64,000 nucleotides of DNA from positions 62,001 through 126,000 of the forward strand of contig JAXMBN010000005.1 in the NCBI GenBank assembly GCA_046349875.1, written 5' to 3'. A program made the position numbers and the translations under genes. The number at the start of each line of letters is the position of its first letter. Positions within the stretch are counted from its first letter, which is position 1. The DNA is from JAXMBN01 sp046349875. GTDB taxonomy: Bacteria; Planctomycetota; Planctomycetia; Pirellulales; Pirellulaceae. The notes under the pieces were generated by a model that ran no database searches, was not told where the DNA came from, and saw nothing but the letters and a program-made list of their open reading frames with translations. Shown here one piece after another: positions 36,954-44,837 of the stretch.

Positions 36954-37586
36954 ATGAGTTCAACGGCATGGCTACGTTTTGTGGTGTTCGGTTTGATGGT
37001 TTCCCTTGGTTCGCTGGCCTCGGCCCAAGATAAACCATGGGTATCGCTGTTCGATGGCAAAACCTTAGATGGCTGGGAGAAAGTCGGCAAATCAGAAAGC
37101 GTTTGGAAGGTTGAAGATGGGGCGATCCAAGGATCGGGCGAAGCATCGATGCTCGTTTGCACCAAAGGCCCCTATAAAAACTTTAAGTATCGGGCAGAAG
37201 TCAAAATCAACGACAAGGGAAATTCAGGCCTCTACTTCCGAACGACTCGCAAGCCCGGCTTCACCGATGGCTATGAAGCTCAGATCGATAGCACGCACAC
37301 CGATCCCATTCGCACCGGTTCGCTCTATGGTATGTGCCATGTTTACAAGCGATTGGTAGAACCCGACAAGTGGTTTACCTATGAACTCGAAGTTCGCGAT
37401 GACATTTGGCGCGGCCGTCCTATGACCCGTATCAAGATTACCGTCGATGGCAATGAACTCTATGAGTATCTCGATTTCGCATTGACCTATAAAGAAGGAC
37501 ACTTCGCCTTCCAACAACACGATCCAGGTAGCAAGGTCTCCATCCGCAAGGTGGAAGTTCAAGAGTTGCCAGAAAAGGGCAAGTAA
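36954..37586 (+). CDS. Exported DUF1080 (3-keto-disaccharide hydrolase-type) protein
   Basis: 210 residues. ATG 36954 is preceded by AAAGGACCTTTC and begins a signal peptide ending near SLASAQ. The DUF1080 LamG-like fold is shown by WVSLFDGKTLDGWEKVG, VEDGAIQGSGEASMLV, INDKGNSGLYFRT, GYEAQIDS and GHFAFQQHDPGSKVSIRKVE. The family is abundant in planctomycetes, and some members hydrolyse 3-keto-disaccharides made by Gfo/Idh enzymes. Periplasmic or extracellular. Confidence 0.9.
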   Translation: MSSTAWLRFVVFGLMVSLGSLASAQDKPWVSLFDGKTLDGWEKVGKSESVWKVEDGAIQGSGEASMLVCTKGPYKNFKYRAEVKINDKGNSGLYFRTTRKPGFTDGYEAQIDSTHTDPIRTGSLYGMCHVYKRLVEPDKWFTYELEVRDDIWRGRPMTRIKITVDGNELYEYLDFALTYKEGHFAFQQHDPGSKVSIRKVEVQELPEKGK

Positions 37587-37769
37587 CCGTTTGCATCCGA
37601 ATTCACAGCGCACGTTGCTTCCATTACTTGGAAGCCAACATGAGGCGTTAGCCTCGGTTTTCAAGAGCGCTCTTGCCCTTGGATATGCCGAAGGTTAACG
37701 CCCAACCGCTTTCAACAATTGAAAACGACCACCAACATCCGTCCTCAAACACCCACACATTCCAGCCGT

Positions 37770-38351
37770 ATGTCCAAGACACAACCGAAGGTACTCGTCA
37801 TCGTCGGCGATGCTACCGAAACCGTCGATACACTCTACCCTTATTACCGACTGATCGAAGGTGGCTACAAACCTGTCGTAGCCGCACCCGAGAAACGGCG
37901 TTACCAGATGGTATTGCACGAAGTCAAACCGGGATGGACCATTACCAAAGAATGGGAAGGATATTCGATCGAAGCCGAAATCGCCTTCAAGGATATTCGA
38001 CCGGAAGAGTATGTAGGTATCTTTTTTAGTGGTGGACGCGCCCCCGAATATATCCGCGAAGATGAAGACCTCCTTCGTATCACGCGATGGTTCTGGGAGA
38101 ATAAGCGGCCCTGTGCGAGTGTCTGTCACGGCGTCGAAATACCAGCACGCGCTGGAATCGTCAAAGGTCTTCGCATGGCCACCGTCGCCAAATGCAAATT
38201 CGATCTCGAAGTTTGCGGCGGAATCTACGTCAATGAACCCTGCGTGATCGACCAACATATGTTTAGTGGTCGAACCTACCACGACAATGGTCACTTCGTA
38301 GGACCATGGATCAGGGCCCTCGACCAAGCCAGACTCGCCCTAGGAATGTAA
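37770..38351 (+). CDS. DJ-1/PfpI-family protein
   Basis: 193 residues. VLVIVGDATETVDTLYPYYR is the N-terminal strand region. The nucleophile elbow CASVCHGVEIPARAG carries the reactive Cys, and GIFFSGGRAPEYIRED lies before it. The family includes deglycases, proteases and chaperone-like proteins; the exact function is not predictable. ATG 37770 is chosen because an upstream frame to 37719 is poorly family-like. No signal peptide. It lies 183 bases after the DUF1080 gene. Confidence 0.85.
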   Translation: MSKTQPKVLVIVGDATETVDTLYPYYRLIEGGYKPVVAAPEKRRYQMVLHEVKPGWTITKEWEGYSIEAEIAFKDIRPEEYVGIFFSGGRAPEYIREDEDLLRITRWFWENKRPCASVCHGVEIPARAGIVKGLRMATVAKCKFDLEVCGGIYVNEPCVIDQHMFSGRTYHDNGHFVGPWIRALDQARLALGM

Positions 38352-38398
38352 CCCGCTCCAATTCCAGATCTCTGCGTTCTCTGCGGTTAAATTATCCG

Positions 38399-39703
38399 TC
38401 AGATGTTCAGATCTGATGAACGTGGGTCTTCTGCCGAGTACTGTGGCGGTGCTTCGAGCGAGATCAAGGCTTCCTGCATGGATTCATCATGAGCTGGTTC
38501 CAAGGCAAACGACTCTTGTACCCACAGCACCGATAGAATGGCGTAGCCGACCAGTACGCTTGCCACCAAACCGAACACGGTTGATGTCCCATGGGATTGC
38601 CCACTCCAACCCAGGATGCGATCCCATTGTTTCCAAAACAGTATCTGCAACGAGGCGGCAAGCCATAGCCAAGCGATGGGGTGCGATATTCTAGAAACCC
38701 CCAACATTTTTATCAGCGATACTTTGGCTCCGTAGATCACGATGCTCAAGCAGGCTGTTGAGAGAACCGCGTACCAACCAAATGCATTTCCGATCAAGAT
38801 CCATGCACCGATCCAAGATGCAAACATTGGCGTAGCAAATTCTTCCGCGATGGGCTTTGCCATCCGCCCGCAAAACCACATTCCTACCGCCAAGCATGCT
38901 CCGACAATTCCGCCTACGCACCATTGCAAGGCTGCATGGACATAGGCATTTCGCCATAACGCGGTTGCATCGCTCATTGTATTCGATTCAACATGCATCC
39001 ATCCTGGCCAGATTGCAACGGGATAAAACGACGGGTAGACCAAGACCCAACCCAAAAGGGCTAACGCTCCCGTTCCATACAATCGCATCGGGACAACCTG
39101 CAGTCCCCATGTGATCATCGCCACGGCTAGCAACCAATAGATCAATACCAAATGTTCTAATACGCGGGTCCAAGACTCCCAATCCATGCGACCTGTTAGC
39201 ATGCCATGCGAGGAGGATGTATCGACGACATTGGGCAAATTGGTTCCATGCTGAAGGAACTCGAATCCAAAGAATGCCAACGCGATCACACCACCCAACA
39301 ATTCAAATCCAGGGTATCGCGCCGGGATTGGCAACCGACAGGCTCGGCATCGACCACGCAATCCTAACCATCCAAACAGAGGAATATTGTCGTATCCATG
39401 GATGCCAACTTTGCAGAATGGGCAACGCGAAAAACCATTGATGCTGATGCGGCGAGGCAATCGATAGGCGACGACATTCAGGAAGCTCGCAATGCTCGAC
39501 CCTACCGCAAAAAACCACAATCCAATCAAGGTCTCAAATGACCGTGAAAGGACCGCTTGCTCCCATCCCATTCGGTAGCGCCCCTGCCCCCATTCCACCG
39601 TAATCCAAGAAGATATAGCGATGGTTCCAACCACGATGGCGGCGAGCAAACCCAGGGTTCCCCAATAAGGAAAGTTGGGGCGACGGCGTTTTCTTCTCGG
39701 CAC
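38399..39703 (-). CDS. Prepilin-peptidase-like membrane protein lacking catalytic aspartates
   Basis: About 434 residues with eight or more hydrophobic segments. The N-terminal domain of type IV prepilin peptidases is present: GSSIASFLNVVAYRLPRR and the two Cys pairs in RCPFCKVGIHGYDNIPLFGW and GRCRACRLPIPARYPGFELLGG. The two aspartates expected in the peptidase half (an Asp in a DLD-like helix and GxGD) are not found; the corresponding regions read AVAMITWGLQVVP and EEFATPMFASWIGAW. GTG 39703 is a plausible start; upstream frame to 39964 overlaps the photolyase gene's promoter. Probably a non-proteolytic paralogue, perhaps with methylase-type N-domain only. Confidence 0.72.
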   Translation of the reverse strand: MPRRKRRRPNFPYWGTLGLLAAIVVGTIAISSWITVEWGQGRYRMGWEQAVLSRSFETLIGLWFFAVGSSIASFLNVVAYRLPRRISINGFSRCPFCKVGIHGYDNIPLFGWLGLRGRCRACRLPIPARYPGFELLGGVIALAFFGFEFLQHGTNLPNVVDTSSSHGMLTGRMDWESWTRVLEHLVLIYWLLAVAMITWGLQVVPMRLYGTGALALLGWVLVYPSFYPVAIWPGWMHVESNTMSDATALWRNAYVHAALQWCVGGIVGACLAVGMWFCGRMAKPIAEEFATPMFASWIGAWILIGNAFGWYAVLSTACLSIVIYGAKVSLIKMLGVSRISHPIAWLWLAASLQILFWKQWDRILGWSGQSHGTSTVFGLVASVLVGYAILSVLWVQESFALEPAHDESMQEALISLEAPPQYSAEDPRSSDLNI

Positions 39704-39850
39704 GGATCGATCTCGCGTTCGGAATTGGCATGTGGTGTAGACAAGCGTGAGGGCTTGGCAATAGCCTACACTGACTCGACTGCGTCGACAAACCCGTCGA
39801 AGCGTATCGAACTCTTCCCGCTCGCGATTCACTCTTTTGAGATACTCGGT

Positions 39851-41326
39851 ATGGCTCGCACTTCTATTGTCCCTTCCCTTCGCATTCGAACGTTGGTGGA
39901 TGCTCCGCCTCAGTCTCAACGGGATTGGGTACTCTATTGGATGACTGCCTTTCGCCGACCTCACTCCAACTTTGCGCTCGACCGAGCCCTCGAATGGGCG
40001 AGAGACCTTGGAAAGCCACTCGTCATTTTAGAAGCGGTGCGACAACACTATCCTTGGGCATGCGATCGTTTCCATCGGTTCTTGATCGATGGAATGATCG
40101 ATAATCAAGAAGCCTTTCGAGATCACCCGGTTCTCTATTATCCGTATCTCGAACCCAAACCCGGAAAAGGGCATGGTTTGGCTCGCGCTCTAGCCGACCA
40201 AGCCTGTGTTTTGGTCAGCGATGACTTTCCCTGCTTCTTTCACCCAACACTCTACGAACGAATCGTAGCTCGCTATCCAGTTCGAGTCGAACTTATCGAC
40301 TCCAATGGCATTCTGCCAATGCGAGCCACCGATCGGACCTTCACCGTCGCTCATTCGTATCGACGTTACATGCAGAAAGAAGTTGTCCATCATTGGAATA
40401 CGTTTCCCAAAGAGAAACCATTTGCCTCGATCGAGATTCCAAGACTTCATGAACTGCCAACCTCGATTACACGCCGATGGCCATGCACCGACCTTCAGCC
40501 GTTCAAAGATCGCAACGCATCCTTATCTCGCTTCTCCATCGATCATGAAGTGGCACCTACCGACGATGTGGGTGGCCACCGAGAAGCCCAAAAGCGATTG
40601 CAGTCGTTCCTTCGCACCAAGCTCGATCGTTACGACGAAGATCGGAACGAGCCTGATGAACTTGGTTCAAGCCGGCTTTCGCCGTACCTTCATTTTGGAC
40701 ATATCAGCGCTCACCAGATTTTTCGTTCGATATTGCATCGCGTGGAATGGGTTGAGGCTAACGTTGGCAAACCGAATGGCAAGGTGGATGGTTTTTGGAA
40801 CGCAGGCCGATCCGCAGAAGCATATCTCGATCAATTGTTGACTTGGCGCGAAATCGGATTCAACATGTGCTGGCGCGAACCCAACTACGATCGCTATGAA
40901 TCGCTTCCAGCCTGGGCTCAGCAGACCTTGCAAGATCATGCTCGCGATCGGCGACCATGGGTGTATGAACTGGAACAGTTTGAAAACGCCACCACGCACG
41001 ATCCGTTATGGAATGCAGCGCAGCGACAACTCGTACGTGATGGAATCATTCACAACTATCTGCGGATGCTTTGGGGTAAGAAGATTTTGCATTGGTCGGC
41101 TTCACCCCAAGAGGCACTGCGTATCATGATCCATCTCAACAATAAGTATGCTCTCGATGGTCGCGACCCCAATTCGTACAGTGGCATCTTTTGGGTCTTG
41201 GGACGCTATGATCGCGCTTGGGGACCGGAACGAGAGATTTTCGGAAAGATTCGTTACATGACCAGTGAATCGACTGCCTCCAAATGGCACGTGAAAAAGT
41301 ATCTGCAGCTGTTTGGAGGAGAGTAG
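39851..41326 (+). CDS. phr: Deoxyribodipyrimidine photolyase, class II
   Basis: 491 residues. It repairs cyclobutane pyrimidine dimers with light and FAD. Class II features are SRLSPYLHFGHISAHQIF, GRSAEAYLDQLLTWREIGFN, QLVRDGIIHNYLRMLWGKK and ALDGRDPNSYSGIFWVLGRY near the C-terminus. DWVLYWMTAFRR lies near the N-terminus. The start ATG 39851 fits this family's N-terminus; the open frame from 39557 overlaps the divergent gene. A heptamer tandem repeat begins directly at the stop codon. Confidence 0.94.
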   Translation: MARTSIVPSLRIRTLVDAPPQSQRDWVLYWMTAFRRPHSNFALDRALEWARDLGKPLVILEAVRQHYPWACDRFHRFLIDGMIDNQEAFRDHPVLYYPYLEPKPGKGHGLARALADQACVLVSDDFPCFFHPTLYERIVARYPVRVELIDSNGILPMRATDRTFTVAHSYRRYMQKEVVHHWNTFPKEKPFASIEIPRLHELPTSITRRWPCTDLQPFKDRNASLSRFSIDHEVAPTDDVGGHREAQKRLQSFLRTKLDRYDEDRNEPDELGSSRLSPYLHFGHISAHQIFRSILHRVEWVEANVGKPNGKVDGFWNAGRSAEAYLDQLLTWREIGFNMCWREPNYDRYESLPAWAQQTLQDHARDRRPWVYELEQFENATTHDPLWNAAQRQLVRDGIIHNYLRMLWGKKILHWSASPQEALRIMIHLNNKYALDGRDPNSYSGIFWVLGRYDRAWGPEREIFGKIRYMTSESTASKWHVKKYLQLFGGE

Positions 41327-41424
41327 CTAGAGGCTAGAGGCTAGAGGCTAGAGGCTAGAGGCTAGAGGCTAGAGACTAGAGACTAGAGAGTAGAGAGTAG
41401 AGAGTAGAGAGTAGAGAGTAGAGA
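41327..41424 (+). repeat. 7-bp tandem repeat, 14 copies in three variants
   Basis: Beginning one base after the photolyase stop, six CTAGAGG units are followed by three CTAGAGA and five GTAGAGA units (98 bases, no interruption). The variants are in blocks, as expected from stepwise expansion by slippage. The 200 bases between the repeat and the next gene hold no other feature. Confidence 0.97.
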
Positions 41425-41623
41425 GTCATACCTGCGGCGTTACTTAGGTCTTGGACTTGCGCCAAATCCTTCGGGAAGGTTGGGTTGTAGCGATTGGTTT
41501 GGATGGATGGCCTAGCATTGAGTTTGCTTGCTGCGAGAAATGGATGGTTCATAGAAAGGCTGATAGGGGCGGGTTAGTCTGGGAGGGTTGGCATAAATGT
41601 CTATCCCCTACCCTTGATGCAGC

Positions 41624-43633
41624 ATGACTCGCGAGCAACCCCATAAAGCAGCTTCGCCGCAAGATTCTCTTGAGGAGCATTTTATCCGTCGCCCTTCGCG
41701 ATGGCTTCGTTGCTTCTCATGGTTGAACTGGTCGGTCGGAGTGATTGCCTTTGGAACGTTCTTCTATCTTTGGAGGACCTACCAATGGCCTCCCGACTAT
41801 CGCCTGGTATTGGGCCTCGGTAGCGCGTTGGCGATTACCTCGCTGCTTCTCATGACACTTGCCTTCTGGAGAATTCTGCGAGGCCCCGATCGGTTTGGTG
41901 CCATTTGCGGACTCGTTCTCGGCTTGATTCCCAGTCTTTTCTGGCCGACCTATTTCGCTGAAATCTATTGGCGAGCGGAGTCGCGTCAGAGCATTCCAGG
42001 ACCGTGGCTTACAGGTCCTATCGCCATGGTGGCTTCCAATATCGCCGATGCGGAAGTCGCCTATCGCTATCCTCGCAAAGAAGCGGGTGAACACGTCACC
42101 TTGATCGATCATGGTGATCCAGAAAATGCAAGGGCATTGGTCGAAAGCATGGAGTTCCACATTCGATCTTTGTGCGGTGTTCTCAAGAGCGATCTCCATC
42201 GTCCCGTGTATTGGGTTCGCGGTGGCTTGCTAGGGACGCGTGGTAAGAGCTTTGCCGGATGGGCTATCTGCGATGCATCTACCGATTCAAAAGTCAATCA
42301 ACTCGATCGCCATGAAGTGGCTCATGCAGTGATCCATTTGATGAGTGAACCAACCACTCATCCGCCCACGCTTTTGGTCGAAGGTTGGGCCGAGTATCAA
42401 AGCCAAGAGCCAGAAGCACTTCACAGTAGGATGCAACGAGCGTTGGATGAAGGTGATTTGGTTACCGATATCGATGAGCTCGTTTCGAATTCCATGTATG
42501 GTCGGTCGATTCTACCGATGTATGTCGTTGGAGGGAATTTTGTTCAATACCTCATCGAGACCTTTGGGGGTGAGAAGTTCTTCGCACTCTATCGCGATAC
42601 ATCTCAAGAACAATTCAAGTTCGATTTCGAACGCCACATGGGGCAATCCTGGCAAGCTTGTAAACTCGACTTTGAACAGTGGATCCAAGCAAAGCTATCG
42701 AGCCATGTGCAAACCGTAGCCGATACCAACGCGATCGATTCGCGACTCGAATTCTTGAACCATATCGCCCTCGCGAAAGACGTAGACGCAGAGGATTGGG
42801 CAAACTTTGTTAAGCAATCCAAAGAGTTTTACTCGAAGCGACAGCTTGTCGATTCGGTATCCTTGGGATGGGAGTTGTGGAAGACCGAAACTTCCGTCAA
42901 AGAAGAGGACACTTCACCGCCGCGTAAGTCTAAGGAATCGGTCCGAATCCTCCTCGATGATCGGCAAGCATGGATGGGTGTACAAGGTCGCGCCGAAAGC
43001 TTGGCCGTGGTCGCCGCGCAGGGACTGAATTTCGAAGCCCATCGTCAAGTGGGAATGCTTCAACGATCAGGACGAGTCGTTCATTCTCCCAAAGATCGAA
43101 AGCGTTTGCGTTCGATGGTGGAAGATCGCCTCCGCGAGCATCAATTGACTGGTGATTGGCTGCATTGGATGCTTCGGCAAGAGTCCAATCATCCGCGTTG
43201 GGAAGTGGTTGCCTTCCGCGATCTCGGTGACTGGATCGAAATGGAACTCGACAATGGAAAGGAAGATCGCTTCTTTGCCAAAGTGGATACTCGCAAGGAC
43301 ATGCAAATGCTGGAGGCTCGTTGGACCAAGTCTTCAGGAGACTATCACGAATGGAGTTACCGTTACGAGTATTCCAATGCTCTTTGGGCGATCGAACATT
43401 GGGAAGAGAATCAGGTGGAAGGCAATGCCATGACGGTGGCACTTGGGGACGTTGAGCCTTTGAAAGAATCGCAACAACGTTCGTTCTTGGACGAGCTTCG
43501 CTCGATTGAAGTCGCCGATGCGAATGATACTCCCGACCTCCCTTGGTGGTTGTGGGGGTGGCGCGCGGGGATGATCGCTTGGAGCATGATGGCGGTGGTT
43601 TGTACTTTTCTTTACGCGCTCTTTCGGCTCTAA
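41624..43633 (+). CDS. Membrane-anchored HExxH (gluzincin-like) protein
   Basis: 669 residues. Three hydrophobic segments lie in residues ~34-110 and one at the very C-terminus (MIAWSMMAVVCTFLYALF). A zinc motif HEVAHAVIHLM (His230, Glu231, His234) is followed by LLVEGWAEYQS, whose Glu253 or Glu257 could be the third ligand, as in MA-family peptidases. The rest of the protein, about 400 residues, is not recognised. It may be an envelope metallopeptidase; activity is inferred from the motif only. Preceded by the heptamer repeat region. Confidence 0.72.
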   Translation: MTREQPHKAASPQDSLEEHFIRRPSRWLRCFSWLNWSVGVIAFGTFFYLWRTYQWPPDYRLVLGLGSALAITSLLLMTLAFWRILRGPDRFGAICGLVLGLIPSLFWPTYFAEIYWRAESRQSIPGPWLTGPIAMVASNIADAEVAYRYPRKEAGEHVTLIDHGDPENARALVESMEFHIRSLCGVLKSDLHRPVYWVRGGLLGTRGKSFAGWAICDASTDSKVNQLDRHEVAHAVIHLMSEPTTHPPTLLVEGWAEYQSQEPEALHSRMQRALDEGDLVTDIDELVSNSMYGRSILPMYVVGGNFVQYLIETFGGEKFFALYRDTSQEQFKFDFERHMGQSWQACKLDFEQWIQAKLSSHVQTVADTNAIDSRLEFLNHIALAKDVDAEDWANFVKQSKEFYSKRQLVDSVSLGWELWKTETSVKEEDTSPPRKSKESVRILLDDRQAWMGVQGRAESLAVVAAQGLNFEAHRQVGMLQRSGRVVHSPKDRKRLRSMVEDRLREHQLTGDWLHWMLRQESNHPRWEVVAFRDLGDWIEMELDNGKEDRFFAKVDTRKDMQMLEARWTKSSGDYHEWSYRYEYSNALWAIEHWEENQVEGNAMTVALGDVEPLKESQQRSFLDELRSIEVADANDTPDLPWWLWGWRAGMIAWSMMAVVCTFLYALFRL

Positions 43634-43938
43634 AATTCTCCTATCCATCGACAAGATTTCCACGATCGATCTTCATCGCCATTCGTGAAGAAAACGGCAG
43701 AGTCGTTGAAAACACCGAATGGGAACTCCCGAATCCCCTGCAAATAAGCCTTTTTTCGGAGAGTCTTGCGGAACGGCTTGGGAAACTGGCTTGGGCGGCT
43801 GCCTCAAATCGTCAAATGGATTAGCCTGAACTATTCTGAGACGAAAACGCCCAAGACGCATTCCTCTTCCGATGAGAAGCGACTCGATCGTCGACCCTTG
43901 ATCGTCAGGTCCTCAGATCTTCAGGTCATCAGATCATC
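43634..43938. other. 305-base gap with a short octamer repeat
   Basis: No gene is supported. At its right end are four 8-base units, TCAGGTCC, TCAGATCT, TCAGGTCA, TCAGATCA (43905-43936), directly before ATG 43939 of the CHAD gene. They leave no room for a normal Shine-Dalgarno. Confidence 0.5.
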
Positions 43939-44799
43939 ATGCATCAAGAAGCTAGGCCACCATTGGAAATCCAAGATCGACTAAAACGAGGTTATGAATC
44001 GGTTCGAGATCGGTTTGAGGCTGCGCTTCGAGCGGCACAAGAGAGTCAATTCGACGCCGATTCGATCCATGCCATGCGCATAGCAGCCCGACGATGGTTA
44101 GCGGCCATCGAGGTGAGTCAGGATGGTCGAAGCAAAGTATGCCGCCTTTGGATGCATCGCCTAGAAAAGCTCCGCAAGATCTCCAATCCCATTCGCGATA
44201 TCGATGTGATGTGGGGTTGGATGAAGAGCAAAGACGAACCTATTTCGAAGAAGTGGAAGCGGACTCGTTCTCGATGTTTGTATCAACTGGAACGATTGCT
44301 TGAGGAAAAGTTTTCTACCGATCGATTGCAATCGCAGGCTTTAGACGTTGAAGAGCGAACGCCGTTTGAAACACGCATGCTCATGGGGCATCGCATCTAC
44401 GGTTCGCTCGGCAAGTTTCTTCAACGGGGACGTATGTTTTTTGCCGACGATACCCAGATGCATCGCTGGCGTGTTTCGGCCAAGACTCTCCGCTACGAAC
44501 TCGAGTTTGTAAGAGATACGTTTTTTACGACGGAAGATGGCTACCCTGTAGGCCCTCAAAACTTGCCACTCTTTCATCACGCTGACCAAGAGTCTTTCGA
44601 AGAGGCGTTGACCGCATTGGTCGAAATTCAGCAACGACTGGGAAAGATTTGCGATGCCAAGCAGCGTCACCGATTACTCAAGATGGAGCAAGAAGGTGTA
44701 TTGATCGAGGAGCCTCGTTGGCTAGAACGTCGTATGCTTTCGGTAACCCATGGCACCTTTTCGATCTTGGCAACCATTCACTCGAACGATCTGAAATAG
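43939..44799 (+). CDS. CHAD-domain protein
   Basis: 286 residues. The CHAD histidine/arginine helices are visible: SIHAMRIAARRWLAAIE, LRKISNPIRDIDVMW, HRWRVSAKTLRYELEF and QQRLGKICDAKQRHRL. CHAD domains are alpha-helical and bind polyphosphate; this one lacks the CYTH domain with which it is often paired. The start codon is directly preceded by an octamer repeat rather than a clear ribosome-binding site. It is convergent with the multiheme cytochrome gene. Confidence 0.85.
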   Translation: MHQEARPPLEIQDRLKRGYESVRDRFEAALRAAQESQFDADSIHAMRIAARRWLAAIEVSQDGRSKVCRLWMHRLEKLRKISNPIRDIDVMWGWMKSKDEPISKKWKRTRSRCLYQLERLLEEKFSTDRLQSQALDVEERTPFETRMLMGHRIYGSLGKFLQRGRMFFADDTQMHRWRVSAKTLRYELEFVRDTFFTTEDGYPVGPQNLPLFHHADQESFEEALTALVEIQQRLGKICDAKQRHRLLKMEQEGVLIEEPRWLERRMLSVTHGTFSILATIHSNDLK

Positions 44800-44837
44800 A
44801 TCGCATCGAGCCTGTTTGGTTATGTTGGAATCGAAGG

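Noticed and set aside
39704..39964. 87-residue N-terminal extension of the prepilin-peptidase-like protein
   Set aside because: Basic, low-complexity and overlapping the photolyase start; family proteins begin near the first membrane segment.
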